From contig NZ_CP108427.1 in the NCBI RefSeq assembly GCF_035982055.1, positions 5,889,001 through 5,953,000 of the forward strand: a stretch of 64,000 nt of DNA, given 5' to 3'. Numbering within the stretch: the stretch's first letter is position 1; each line of letters opens with the position of its first letter. The notes under the pieces are model-generated. The model ran no database searches. It was not told the origin of the DNA and worked only from the letters and a program-made list of their open reading frames with translations. Position numbers and translations under genes: made by a program. This DNA is from Streptomyces sp. NBC_01288. GTDB taxonomy: Bacteria > Actinomycetota > Actinomycetes > Streptomycetales > Streptomycetaceae. Shown here piece after piece: positions 50,746-59,388 of the stretch.

Positions 50746-51498
50746 TCAGCTGTCCCACCGGCGCTGGCGCACCCAGCCCCAGCCGAGGGCGGCGAGGGTC
50801 CAGGCGAGGAGCACCGTGAAGCCGAAGGCCGTGTGCGGGGAGCGGACGGTGAGCAGCTCGTTGCCCGCCTGGTCGGGGAAGTACCGGGCCATCTCCTTGG
50901 TCGCCCCGATCAGGGACAGGATGTGCGTCCCGGCGAGCACCATCGGCAGCAGCACGGCCAGCGGTACGACCGCGTTGCGGGCGATCGCCGCGATCCCGGC
51001 CGCGAACAGGCACATCAGGGTCAGATAGACGACCGCCCCGGCCAGAGCGCGCGGGACACCGCTCGCGCCGAGCGAGGAACCGTGCGACCCGAGCGCCGCC
51101 TGCGTGACCAGATAGCCGACGACGGTCACCGGGACGGAGACGGCCACCGCGGCGACGGCGGTGACGGCCATCTTCGCCAGGTAGAGCCGCCCGCGCCGGG
51201 GGACGGCGAGCAGCGAGACCCGGATCATGCCGGACGTGTACTCGCTGGTGACGACGAGCACGCCGAACACGATCAGCGCCAGCTGGCCGTAGAGGATGCC
51301 GTCGAGGCCGGCCTGCTCCGGGGTGAAGTCGGAGCGCAGGCTCGGGTTGTCGGACTCCAGCGCGTTCTTCGCGGACCAGCCGTCGAGGGCGGCGATGAGG
51401 ACGCTGACCGCGGCGAACAGCAGCAGCGAGATCTGGGTGCCGCGGATGCCGCGCAGCTTGGTGGTCTCGGCGCGGACGGCCGCGAGCGTCTCAGACAT
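50746..51498 (-). CDS. ABC transporter permease
   Basis: 250 residues, ATG at 51498. Six membrane segments of the ABC-2/NatB-like type: RGTQISLLLFAAVSVLIAAL, GILYGQLALIVFGVLVVTSE, LAKMAVTAVAAVAVSVPVTV, AGAVVYLTLMCLFAAGIAAI, VVPLAVLLPMVLAGTHILSL and FGFTVLLAWTLAALGWGWV. The EYTSGMIRVSLLAVPRRGRL motif is typical of actinobacterial antibiotic-response permeases. It overlaps the ATPase by 8 bases. It lies between the lasso precursor and a histidine kinase, so it may give extra self-resistance to the lasso peptide or be a bacitracin-sensor-like system. The exact role is inferred. Confidence 0.88.
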   Translation of the reverse strand: MSETLAAVRAETTKLRGIRGTQISLLLFAAVSVLIAALDGWSAKNALESDNPSLRSDFTPEQAGLDGILYGQLALIVFGVLVVTSEYTSGMIRVSLLAVPRRGRLYLAKMAVTAVAAVAVSVPVTVVGYLVTQAALGSHGSSLGASGVPRALAGAVVYLTLMCLFAAGIAAIARNAVVPLAVLLPMVLAGTHILSLIGATKEMARYFPDQAGNELLTVRSPHTAFGFTVLLAWTLAALGWGWVRQRRWDS

Positions 51499-52408
51499 GG
51501 GTGTTCCCGCCCTTCGCACCGAGGGTGCCCTCTCCGATGACATCGAGGAACGTCTCCTCCAACGACCCCGCGTGCGTGCCGAGTTCGTCGAGCGGGAAGC
51601 CGCCCGCCGCGGCGATCCGGCTGACGTCCGCGGCCGCCAGGCCCACAACGTCCAGGCCGGCGCCGGGAATGCGGGTCACGGTGGCGCCGGCACCCGTCAA
51701 CTCCCTTGCCAGCCGGTCGGGTTCGGGGGTGCGGACCCGGACGTACGGCCGCCCGTGCCGCTCGATGAAGTCCGACATCCCGGTGTCCGCGAGGAGCCGG
51801 CCCCGGCTGATGACGACCAGGTGATCGGCGACCAGGGCCATCTCGCTCATCAGATGGCTGGAGATGAGGACGGTGCGGCCCTCGGCGGCCATCGAGCGCA
51901 GCAGGTCGCGCAGCCAGCGGATGCCCTCGGTGTCCAGGCCGTTGACCGGTTCGTCGAGCACCAGCACGGGCGGATCGCCGAGGAGCGCGGCGGCCAGGCC
52001 CAGCCGCTGGCCCATCCCGAGGGAGAAGGTGCCGGTCCGGCGCCGGGCCGCGTCCGCGAGCCCGACCGCCTCCAGAACCTCGGCGACCCGGCCGCGCGCG
52101 ATCCGGTTGCTCTGGGCGAGCCAGCGCAGATGGTCGCGCGCGGTCAGGCCGCGGTGCGGGGCCGAGGTCTCCAGCAGGGCGCCGATGTGGCGCAGGGGGT
52201 AGGTCAGTTCGGCGTAGGCGTGCCCGTCGATCCGCGCGGTTCCGGTGTCCGGGCGGGTCAGGCCCAGCAGCATCCGCAGGGTGGTCGACTTCCCGGCGCC
52301 GTTGGGGCCGAGGAAGCCGGTGACGGCTCCGGGCCGCACCGTGAAGGTCAGTCCGTCCACCACGGTGGCCGGCCCGTACCGCTTGGTCAGGTTCTGGACG
52401 TCAATCAC
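51491..52408 (-). CDS. ABC transporter ATP-binding protein
   Basis: 305 residues from the GTG at 52408 (VIDVQNLTKRYGP). Walker A GFLGPNGAGKSTTLRMLLG, signature GTFSLGMGQRLGLAAALLG, Walker B PVLVLDEPVNGLDTEG, H-loop LISSHLMSEMALVAD. The SLGM signature and the C-terminal SLEETFLDV are those of the bacitracin/lantibiotic-type (BcrA-like) ATPases. It pairs with the overlapping permease. A 238-base gap separates it from the kinase gene upstream, so a promoter of its own is likely. Confidence 0.92.
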   Translation of the reverse strand: MIDVQNLTKRYGPATVVDGLTFTVRPGAVTGFLGPNGAGKSTTLRMLLGLTRPDTGTARIDGHAYAELTYPLRHIGALLETSAPHRGLTARDHLRWLAQSNRIARGRVAEVLEAVGLADAARRRTGTFSLGMGQRLGLAAALLGDPPVLVLDEPVNGLDTEGIRWLRDLLRSMAAEGRTVLISSHLMSEMALVADHLVVISRGRLLADTGMSDFIERHGRPYVRVRTPEPDRLARELTGAGATVTRIPGAGLDVVGLAAADVSRIAAAGGFPLDELGTHAGSLEETFLDVIGEGTLGAKGGNTHV

Positions 52409-52646
52409 ACGACGAGTCTGGTCGCGCCGGCCGCACCGCACATCGGACCGGGGTCGGGACGCCGCGGCCCGCTTCCGCGGCCCGGACCCATACCGGAGTA
52501 TGAGTCCATTTCGGCCATATGCGATGCGCGGGACGTAGGGCACTTGGCGTGACACCAGTACGGCGACCCGGGCCGATCGGCGTGGTCCTGGGCCGTGTCC
52601 GCGAAGTACCTCCCGTCGGGCGGACGGCGGGACTCCGCGGACATGT

Positions 52647-53789
52647 CTAGTACGGCAGTGTCGCGAGGATCCGGAAGCCCGTGCCGGGGAGGGGGCCCGC
52701 GGTGAGGGTCCCGCCGTGCGCGACGGCCCGTTCCCGCATGCCGACGAGGCCCATGCCGCCGCCGGGCACGGTCGGCCGGTGCCCTGGTCCGGGGCCGTCG
52801 TCGGTGACGCCGATCGTCAGGACGCCGTCCCGCGCGGAGACACTCACCAGACAGCGGGTCGGGGCGGCGTGTTTGACGACGTTGGTCAGCGCCTCCTGGA
52901 CGATCCGGAACGCGGTCAGCGCGACCCCGTCGGGCGGTTCCTCCGCGCACACGGAGCGCAGCTCGACGCCGACGCCCGCCGCCTCGGCCGTACGGACCAG
53001 GGAGGGCAGGTCCGCCAGCCCGCGCACCGGCTGGAGGTCCTGCCGCCGGTCCTGCTGGTCGGCGTCCTCCCGGCGCAGCACCTTGAGGGTGATCCGCAGG
53101 TCACGCAGCGCCTTGCGGCTGATGTCCTCGATGACGGCGAGAGCTGCCCCGGCCTCCTCGGGACGGGTGGCGACGACGTGGTTGGCGACCGCCGCCTTGA
53201 CCGCGATCAGGCCCACGCTGTGGGTGACGACGTCGTGGATGTCCCGGGCGATCCGCATCCGTTCCTCGACCTTGGCCTGCTCGGCCGCCTGCTCGATGGT
53301 CCGCCGCAGGCTCTCACGCCGCTCCCGTACGGCCGTCCCCGCGGCCCAGGTCGCCCCCAACACCAGGAGTCCGAACAGCAGTTGGACCGCCAGGGTGCCG
53401 CCCGTGTAGTGCTGCCCGCCCGACACCGTCAGCAGGGCCGCGCCCGCCGTGCTCGCCCCGCCGACGACCACGGCCGACCGCCCCAGCGGCCGGTGCCGTG
53501 TCGTCGCGACCAGGTACAGGGCGTAGGCGGCGGCGAGGAAGACGGCGGGGCCGAGCCCGGCGGCCAGCGCCACGAAGGAAGCGGTGAGGACGACCGCGAA
53601 CACCGGCAGGGGCCACAACCGCCGTACGGCGAGCGGCAGCGCGGTGGCGAGCGAGAGCAGGGCCACGGCGAGAGCGGCGGGCTCGCTGCCGCTGTCGGGC
53701 CGTACCGGAGTCAGTTGCGGAAGCAGCGCGAACCCGAGGGCCGCCGCCGTGTCGAGGAGGATCATGCGTCGGCGCGAGACATCTCCCAT
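52647..53789 (-). CDS. NarL-partner histidine kinase (HisKA_3)
   Basis: 380 residues, ATG at 53789. About four to five N-terminal membrane segments: TAAALGFALLPQL, LAVALLSLATALPLAVRRLW, LPVFAVVLTASFVALAAGLG, SAVVVGGASTAGAALLTVSG and LAVQLLFGLLVLGATWAAG. The dimerisation box is RMRIARDIHDVVTHSVGLIA, with the phospho-His. The ATPase has ALTAFRIVQEALTNVVKHA (N box), TIGVTDDGPGPG and GGGMGLVGMRERAVAHGG. It belongs to the DesK/LiaS-like class that works with NarL-type regulators. None is adjacent in the usual operon position; the regulator at 42622 is the only full-consensus NarL protein in the window. Confidence 0.92.
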   Translation of the reverse strand: MGDVSRRRMILLDTAAALGFALLPQLTPVRPDSGSEPAALAVALLSLATALPLAVRRLWPLPVFAVVLTASFVALAAGLGPAVFLAAAYALYLVATTRHRPLGRSAVVVGGASTAGAALLTVSGGQHYTGGTLAVQLLFGLLVLGATWAAGTAVRERRESLRRTIEQAAEQAKVEERMRIARDIHDVVTHSVGLIAVKAAVANHVVATRPEEAGAALAVIEDISRKALRDLRITLKVLRREDADQQDRRQDLQPVRGLADLPSLVRTAEAAGVGVELRSVCAEEPPDGVALTAFRIVQEALTNVVKHAAPTRCLVSVSARDGVLTIGVTDDGPGPGHRPTVPGGGMGLVGMRERAVAHGGTLTAGPLPGTGFRILATLPY

Positions 53790-53948
53790 GTCCCGAACCT
53801 AAGGGGCTGATCAACCGGACGTCCAACACGGCCGGAACAGGACCATGCCCGCGACGAGCCGGGGTGGACGTCCGTTTCGTCTGCCTAGGCTGGAACCGTC
53901 TTTGCAGGCGTAGACGCGTAGAAACGCTTACCACGGGGGTGCAAAGCT

Positions 53949-54641
53949 ATGCGGATCAACCTGTTCATTCTCAGTGAGGACCCGGTGTCCCTGGCCGGAC
54001 TTGAGGCGATCGTCGAGCAGGACGACAGCGTGAACCTCATCGGTACGGCGACGGACGAGTCGCACGGCCTCCGATGTCTGGAGAACAACCCGCTCCGCCC
54101 GGACGTGGTGATCATCGGCGAACCACCGTCGAAGCGCGCCATCTGCCGGAACATCGCGTGGATCGTCTCCCTGTACCGCCAGGAGAAGTCCCGCCCGCAG
54201 ATCGTCGTGGTGTCCCAGAACGACTACGACGACGTGATCGTCTCCGCCCTCCGCCTCGGCGTGAACGGCTACCTCGCCCGCATCGCGTCCCCGGAGGACC
54301 TCTTCCAGTCCCTGCACATCGTCGCCCGCGGCGGAGCCGCCTTCAGCCCGACGATCGCGGCCCGCTTCAGCAGCTTCTTCGCCACGGTACAGAGACTCCC
54401 CGAGCCGCCCGAGTTCTCCCAACTGACCACCAGGGAGACGGAGATACTGGAACTCCTCGCGGACGGCCTGAACAACCGCCAGATCGCCCTGCGTCTCTAC
54501 CTCGCCGAGAAGACCGTACGCAACTACGTCTCCCGCATCTTCACCAAGCTGGAGGTCCACGACCGGGCGGCGGCGGTACTGCGGGCACGGGATGCCGGGT
54601 TCGGGGACCAGCCCGACGCCGTACTGCCCCAGCACGCCTGA
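53949..54641 (+). CDS. LuxR-type regulator with atypical receiver
   Basis: 230 residues, ATG at 53949. The HTH is FSQLTTRETEILELLADGLN, then QIALRLYLAEKTVRNYVSRI. The receiver begins INLFILSEDPVSLAGLEAIV, but the phosphoacceptor strand is DVVIIGEPPSK, with Gly where Asp belongs, and the Lys of the switch is Arg (NGYLARIASP). It should not be phosphorylated in the normal way and may respond to a ligand or be constitutive. It is divergent from the histidine kinase, with 159 bases between the starts. Confidence 0.83.
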   Translation: MRINLFILSEDPVSLAGLEAIVEQDDSVNLIGTATDESHGLRCLENNPLRPDVVIIGEPPSKRAICRNIAWIVSLYRQEKSRPQIVVVSQNDYDDVIVSALRLGVNGYLARIASPEDLFQSLHIVARGGAAFSPTIAARFSSFFATVQRLPEPPEFSQLTTRETEILELLADGLNNRQIALRLYLAEKTVRNYVSRIFTKLEVHDRAAAVLRARDAGFGDQPDAVLPQHA

Positions 54642-54817
54642 CCTCGCCGAGACGCCGGGCCGGTGAATCACCGTAATCAAGTGACTTCCCGTCACCGGGC
54701 CGGCGGCGAGGCTGGATGTGTCGCGGCAGGTCACTGCCATGACGTCGTCAGCGGTCGGCGTTCGCCCGTGGGCAGGGGCGCGTCGGCCGGCCGAGCGTAC
54801 GGCTGAGGAGAAGTGGC

Positions 54818-55264
54818 ATGGCTTTGGACAACGAGCAGATCGTCCGGCAGGCGTACGAGGTCGCCGAGAAGATGGACATGGCCGCGTGGGCCGCGGCGTT
54901 CACCGAGGACGGCACGTTCACCGACTCGTCCATCGGCGTCACCTGGAAGGGTCCCGCCGAACTCCCCACACAGGTCGAGAACTACCACCGGGCCTTCCCG
55001 GACATGCACCGCGAGCTGTTCCGCTTCTACTCCACCGGCAACATCGTGGTGGTCCAACTGGCGCTCCAGGGAACGCATCTCGGCCCGCTGCACCTGCCCG
55101 CAGGGACACTGCCGCCGACCGGCAAGCGGATCGACGCCCCGTGCTGCGACGTCTTCGAGCTGGTCGACGGCAAGATCAAGCGGTTCGACTGCTACCCCGA
55201 AGGCACGATCATCCTCACCCAGCTCGGTGTCATCGGAAACCTCGGCGCCGCACTGGAGCAGTGA
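54818..55264 (+). CDS. SnoaL-like (NTF2-fold) polyketide-cyclase-related protein
   Basis: 148 residues, ATG at 54818 with GAGGAG upstream. IVRQAYEVAEKMDMAAWAAA, FTEDGTFTDSSIGVTWKGPA, YHRAFPDMHRELFRFYSTGN and CDVFELVDGKIKRFDCY are typical of SnoaL/ester-cyclase proteins. The cone-shaped fold binds small hydrophobic molecules and some members close polyketide rings. No polyketide synthase is present here, so a general isomerase/hydrolase or binding role is more likely. Its stop overlaps the start of the next gene (GTGA), so they form a pair. Confidence 0.82.
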   Translation: MALDNEQIVRQAYEVAEKMDMAAWAAAFTEDGTFTDSSIGVTWKGPAELPTQVENYHRAFPDMHRELFRFYSTGNIVVVQLALQGTHLGPLHLPAGTLPPTGKRIDAPCCDVFELVDGKIKRFDCYPEGTIILTQLGVIGNLGAALEQ

Positions 55265-56205
55265 ACGGAATGCGAGCGGCAGTAGTCCGTGAGCGCGGCG
55301 CCACTCCCGTCCTGGAACAGTTCGCCGATCCGCGCCCCGGCCCCGGCGTCCCGATCGCCACCCTGCTCGCGGCGGCCCTGAACCCGCTGGACCTGGCCTT
55401 CGTGAACGACCAGTTTCCGCTACGACCGCTGCGGGCCCCGTGTGTCGCCGGTTACGAGGGAGTCGTGCAACTCGACGACGGCACCCGGCGATACGTGACA
55501 GCACCGCCGGCGCCGTACGGCACCCTGGCCGAGTCGGTGCCTGTACCGGAGGCGGACGGTTTTCCTGTTCCGGCCGGTCTCGACCCCGCTCTCGCCGCCG
55601 CCCTCGGGATCGCCGGTCTCGCCGGGTGGATCGCCCTCGACCAGCGTGCTCAACTCCAGTCCGGGGAGACCGTGTTGGTGCTCGGGGCGGGTGGCTCGGC
55701 GGGGCGGCTGGCGGTGCGGTCGGCGCGGGTTCTCGGCGCCGGCCGGGTCGTCGGGGCCGCCCGGGGGAAGAACCTCCCGCAGACCCTCGGCCTGGACGCC
55801 GACGCGGTGGTGGACCTCGCGGACGAGGGGGCCGTGGACGCGGAGTTGGCGGCCGCGGCACCCGGCGGCTACGACGTGATCGTCGACTTCCTGTGGGGCG
55901 GATTCGCCCCGCTCGCGATGAACCACGCCAGATCCGGGGCCCGTTACGTCCAGGTCGGGAACTCCGCGGGGGCCGCGTCCACGATCGTCGGGCCCGTCCT
56001 GCGCAACAAGCCGCTGACGCTCATCGGGCACGGGCTGTTCGTCACGCCCGTCGAGGTGCGCCGTTCCGCGTACGCGCGACTGGCGGGGCACGCGGCCGAG
56101 GGCGAGATCACCATGGACCTGGAGCGGACCCGGCTGGCGGACATCGGCGAGACCTGGGAGCACCTCAGGGCCGGGGCCTCCCGGAAACTCGTGGTCACGC
56201 CCTGA
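55261..56205 (+). CDS. Medium-chain (quinone oxidoreductase-like) dehydrogenase
   Basis: 314 residues from the overlapping GTG at 55261 (VNGMRAAVVRERG). It lacks zinc-binding cysteines and has LNPLDLAFVNDQFPLRPLRA, then the nucleotide-binding GETVLVLGAGGSAGRLAVRS and the NAD(P)H-binding strand GARYVQVGNSAGAASTIVG. It is an NADPH-dependent quinone or enone reductase. It is coupled to the SnoaL-like gene, so the two may act on a common small molecule. It converges on the LAL regulator with a 45-base gap. Confidence 0.85.
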   Translation: MNGMRAAVVRERGATPVLEQFADPRPGPGVPIATLLAAALNPLDLAFVNDQFPLRPLRAPCVAGYEGVVQLDDGTRRYVTAPPAPYGTLAESVPVPEADGFPVPAGLDPALAAALGIAGLAGWIALDQRAQLQSGETVLVLGAGGSAGRLAVRSARVLGAGRVVGAARGKNLPQTLGLDADAVVDLADEGAVDAELAAAAPGGYDVIVDFLWGGFAPLAMNHARSGARYVQVGNSAGAASTIVGPVLRNKPLTLIGHGLFVTPVEVRRSAYARLAGHAAEGEITMDLERTRLADIGETWEHLRAGASRKLVVTP

Positions 56206-56250
56206 CGGACCCGGTCCTGACCGCCGTGGACCCGGATCGCCGGACGGCGC

Positions 56251-59007
56251 TCACGCGCGGCCCATGGACAGGAGTCGCAGCTCCCGGCCCCGCTCCACCG
56301 CGGCCGTCCGGTCGGCGACGCCGAGTTTGGCGTAGATGCGGCGGATGTGGGTGTCGATGGTGTTCAGCGAGACGGACAGCTCGCCGGCGATGTCGCGGCG
56401 GGTGAGATGGGTCGGGAGGTAGCGCAGGACGCGCAGCTCGCTTCTGCTGAGTTCCCTGACCGGCGGTGCGGGTGAGGTGTTCGGCTCGGTACGCCGCCCA
56501 GGGTCGCGGACCGCGTCGACGATGTCGGTGATCAGGGCCGCATGCGAGGTGCCGTGCCGTGGGACGGCGGTGAGGAGCCGGTCCGCGCCGGTCATCGCGA
56601 AGGGCAGGATCAGGCGGTCCGGTTCCGCGAGGTTCAGGGCCTGTTCGGCGGCCTCCCGGGAGGCGTGTTCGTCGCCCAGGTCGCGGCAGGCGAACGCGTC
56701 CAGCAGATGCGCCTCGATCCGGGTGAGGTGGGAGAGGACCGGGGCGTCGCCGTCGAGGACGGAACGGAGTTCGCGGCGGGCCGCGGCCGGGTCCCGCTCG
56801 GCCAGCAGGACCGTCGCGGCGGCGTTGCGGATTTCGCCGGTGCCGGACCGCCGGTCGTCCAGGGCGGCGAGCGCGGCCCGCGCCTCCCCGGTCATCCCGA
56901 GTCGGGCCCGGGCGGCGATCGTCCACGCGTCGACGCGGGCCGTCAGCCCGTGCTCACCGACCATGAAATCCTGTACCTGCCGGGCCGCCGCGAACTCCTC
57001 CAGCGCCCGGTGCCACTGGCCGCGCGCCGCCCGCAGCGTCGCGGCGGTGAGACGCACCAGCAGGCGGACACCGGGCTCGCCCTCGTCGTGCGTGGCCCGC
57101 CGGGCACGGTCGAGCCACTGCTCGGCGAGGTCGAACCGGCCCGTCCAGGCCAGCACGTTGGCGAGCCCCGCCAGCGCCGGCGCGATCACTGGCTCGGCGT
57201 CCCAACTGTGCCCCGCCGCAACCTCGATGGCCTCCTCGCAGCGCTGCCGGGCCAGGGCGAAGGAGTGGACCGTGGAGGCGAAACCCAGGTGGGCCAGGCA
57301 GGCCACCTCCAGGTAGGGCCGGTTGATACGGCGGGCCAGGGCGGCGCCCTCCGCGAGGTGCCGTTCGCTGTCGGCCAGCCGGAGCGACCAGGCCTCGGTG
57401 ACGCCCAGGTTGAGGAGGGTGACGGCTTTCAGGTCGCTGCCGAGGGCGGTGTCGGTGCCGAGCGGTGTGCCGGTGCTGAGCGCGGTGCCGGTTCCGAACG
57501 CCGTGTCCGTGCTCGTCCGGCCGCCGTCGCTCGTCCGGCCGTCGTCGGGTCGTAGAAGCATTTCCGCCTGCTCGACGATGCTGTCGAAGTGCCCGCGTCG
57601 GCGCGCGATCAGCAGCTCCACGGAGGCGATGGCCATCCGCAGCCGGCGCCGTTGGGCGGGCGGTGCGGTGGCCGCGTACTCCCCGACCTCGCGCAGGTGC
57701 GCGGCGGTCTCGTCGAGGCGGAAATCGTGCTGGTCGGCGATGGCCCGGACCAGCGCCAGATCGGGGGAGTCCGCACCGGTCCCGGCCGGGAAGGCACGCA
57801 GCAGCGCGGCCACGGTCCCCGCCTGCCCGTCGAGCGTGAGGCCGAGGGCGTGGTCGGTGAGCATGCGGGCCGCCGCGTCCCAGTCGCCGGCCGCCTGCAA
57901 GTGGCCGACGGCGTCGGCGGTCTGGCCGCGGGCGGCGAGCCAGTGCGCGGCGAGCCGGTGCAGCCCGGCGATGTCGGCGGGCATCGTGCGGCGCAGTTCC
58001 AGCCGGAGCAGGTCGCCGAACATGCGGTGGTAGCGGAACCAGGTACGGGAGGAGTCCAGCGACACGACGAACGCGTTGGCGTCCTCCAGGCCGAGCAGGA
58101 TGCGTTCCGAGCCGGTGGCTCCGGTGAGCAGGTCGGCCAGCTCGCCGTTGATCCGGTCGAGCAGCGAGGTGCGCAGCAACAGCCGCTGCACGTGCGGCGG
58201 TTGACGCTCCAGCATCTCGGCCATCAGATACTCGGCCACCGTGCGGTCGGTGCCGGAGAACTCGGCGACGAATCTCTCCGGCTCGGCGTGCCCGGCCAGC
58301 GACAGTACGGCGAGCCGCAGCCCGGCCGCCCAGCCCTCGGTCCGCTGATGCAGCATCGCGGCGACATGCCCGGGCACCGTGATCCCGGCCCCGGCCAGCA
58401 GCCGACGCGTCTCGTCCTCGGTGAACCGCAGCTCCGCGGCCCGGATCTCGGCCAGGTCACCGGCGAGCCGGAGCCGGTGCAGGCGCAGCGGCAGGTCCCG
58501 GCGGGTGGCGACGACCGTACGGACACCGGCCGGCAGGCGCGTCAGCAGTTCGGTGAGCTGGGCGGCGGCCTCGGGCGCGCTGAGTTCGTGCAGGTCGTCG
58601 ATGACGAGGACGAAGCGGTCGCCTGACTCCTCCAGCTCGGACAGCACCGTGTCCACCAGGGCGCTGCCGTCGGCGCCGGGCGTCACCGGAGGCAGCGGCG
58701 GCACCTGCTCACCGCCGTGACCGGTGCCGGTGCCCGCCGCGGTGCGGATCGCGCCCAGCAGGGCGAGCCAGAAGAGCTGCATGTCCCGTTGCCCCGGACG
58801 TACGGTCAGGAACGCGACCCGGTAGTCCGCCCCCGGCCTGCTCGCCCACGCGGACAGCAGCGACGTCTTCCCGCTGCCGGCCGGCGCCGAGACGATCGTG
58901 ACCCGCTGCTCCTGGATCGCCCGGTCCAGGACTCCCACGAGGTCGTGCCGGAGAATCAGCCCGGACTCCGCCTTGCCCGAACCCTCCACGGCGGGCAGGT
59001 CGATCAT
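56251..59007 (-). CDS. LAL-family (MalT-like) LuxR regulator
   Basis: 918 residues from the ATG at 59007 (MIDLPAVEGSGKAESG), with GGAGCG upstream; a GTG at 59040 is the longer option. NTPase domain: Walker A VTIVSAPAGSGKTSLLSAWA, Walker B DRFVLVIDDLHELSAPEA. Winged and TPR-like regions fill the middle (LYHRMFGDLLRLE-type MalT segment, here RYHRMFGDLLRLELRRT). The C-terminal HTH is LSRSELRVLRYLPTHLTRRD, LSVSLNTIDTHIRRIYAKLG. LAL proteins are large activators, often for antibiotic or catabolic genes, that sense a ligand. The convergent SnoaL/oxidoreductase pair may be a target. Confidence 0.9.
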   Translation of the reverse strand: MIDLPAVEGSGKAESGLILRHDLVGVLDRAIQEQRVTIVSAPAGSGKTSLLSAWASRPGADYRVAFLTVRPGQRDMQLFWLALLGAIRTAAGTGTGHGGEQVPPLPPVTPGADGSALVDTVLSELEESGDRFVLVIDDLHELSAPEAAAQLTELLTRLPAGVRTVVATRRDLPLRLHRLRLAGDLAEIRAAELRFTEDETRRLLAGAGITVPGHVAAMLHQRTEGWAAGLRLAVLSLAGHAEPERFVAEFSGTDRTVAEYLMAEMLERQPPHVQRLLLRTSLLDRINGELADLLTGATGSERILLGLEDANAFVVSLDSSRTWFRYHRMFGDLLRLELRRTMPADIAGLHRLAAHWLAARGQTADAVGHLQAAGDWDAAARMLTDHALGLTLDGQAGTVAALLRAFPAGTGADSPDLALVRAIADQHDFRLDETAAHLREVGEYAATAPPAQRRRLRMAIASVELLIARRRGHFDSIVEQAEMLLRPDDGRTSDGGRTSTDTAFGTGTALSTGTPLGTDTALGSDLKAVTLLNLGVTEAWSLRLADSERHLAEGAALARRINRPYLEVACLAHLGFASTVHSFALARQRCEEAIEVAAGHSWDAEPVIAPALAGLANVLAWTGRFDLAEQWLDRARRATHDEGEPGVRLLVRLTAATLRAARGQWHRALEEFAAARQVQDFMVGEHGLTARVDAWTIAARARLGMTGEARAALAALDDRRSGTGEIRNAAATVLLAERDPAAARRELRSVLDGDAPVLSHLTRIEAHLLDAFACRDLGDEHASREAAEQALNLAEPDRLILPFAMTGADRLLTAVPRHGTSHAALITDIVDAVRDPGRRTEPNTSPAPPVRELSRSELRVLRYLPTHLTRRDIAGELSVSLNTIDTHIRRIYAKLGVADRTAAVERGRELRLLSMGRA

Positions 59008-59129
59008 CGCGCGCTCCAGGGGATCAGTCCGGCCGATCACGCCGTGACCGGAAAGCGGAAGGCCGACTCCAGGCTATCGCCGGCCGGCGAGGTACAGACA
59101 TGGGTGCCGTGTCCCCGCCGAGACGACAA

Positions 59130-59160
59130 AGGCCCTCCCGTCCACCGGACGGAAGGGCCT
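59130..59160 (-). terminator. Terminator of the tRNA-Arg gene
   Basis: AGGCCCTCCCGTCC (59130-59143) pairs with GGACGGAAGGGCCT (59147-59160) around a 3-base loop, with one mismatch or wobble. On the minus strand it is followed by TTTGTCGTCT. It begins 34 bases past the tRNA 3' end. Confidence 0.75.
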
Positions 59161-59193
59161 CTGACCAAGCCCGCGCGAACAAGCTCCGCGCTG

Positions 59194-59266
59194 TGCCCTC
59201 GGCAGGATTCGAACCTGCGACACCGGCTTTAGGAGAGCCGTGCTCTATCCCCTGAGCTACGAAGGC
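59194..59266 (-). tRNA. tRNA-Arg (anticodon CCU)
   Basis: 73 bases without an encoded CCA. The acceptor arm GCCTTCG pairs with CGAGGGC (one G-U), the D arm is GCTC...GAGC, and the anticodon stem CGGCT/AGCCG holds the loop CTCCTAA with anticodon CCT (reads AGG). The T arm is GCAGG-TTCGAAT-CCTGC. A terminator follows. tRNA genes of this kind are frequent integration sites for actinobacterial elements, and a partial copy lies 2 kb away. Confidence 0.95.
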
Positions 59267-59388
59267 GGGACGGATCGCCCCGGAAGGCGGTCCAGGACAG
59301 GGTAGCGGATCTGGGGAGTCGGTTCGGTGGGGAGGGCAAGGCGGGAACGGGCAAGGTGGGGCGGGCAGGGCAGGTGCGGGCGCCGGGC

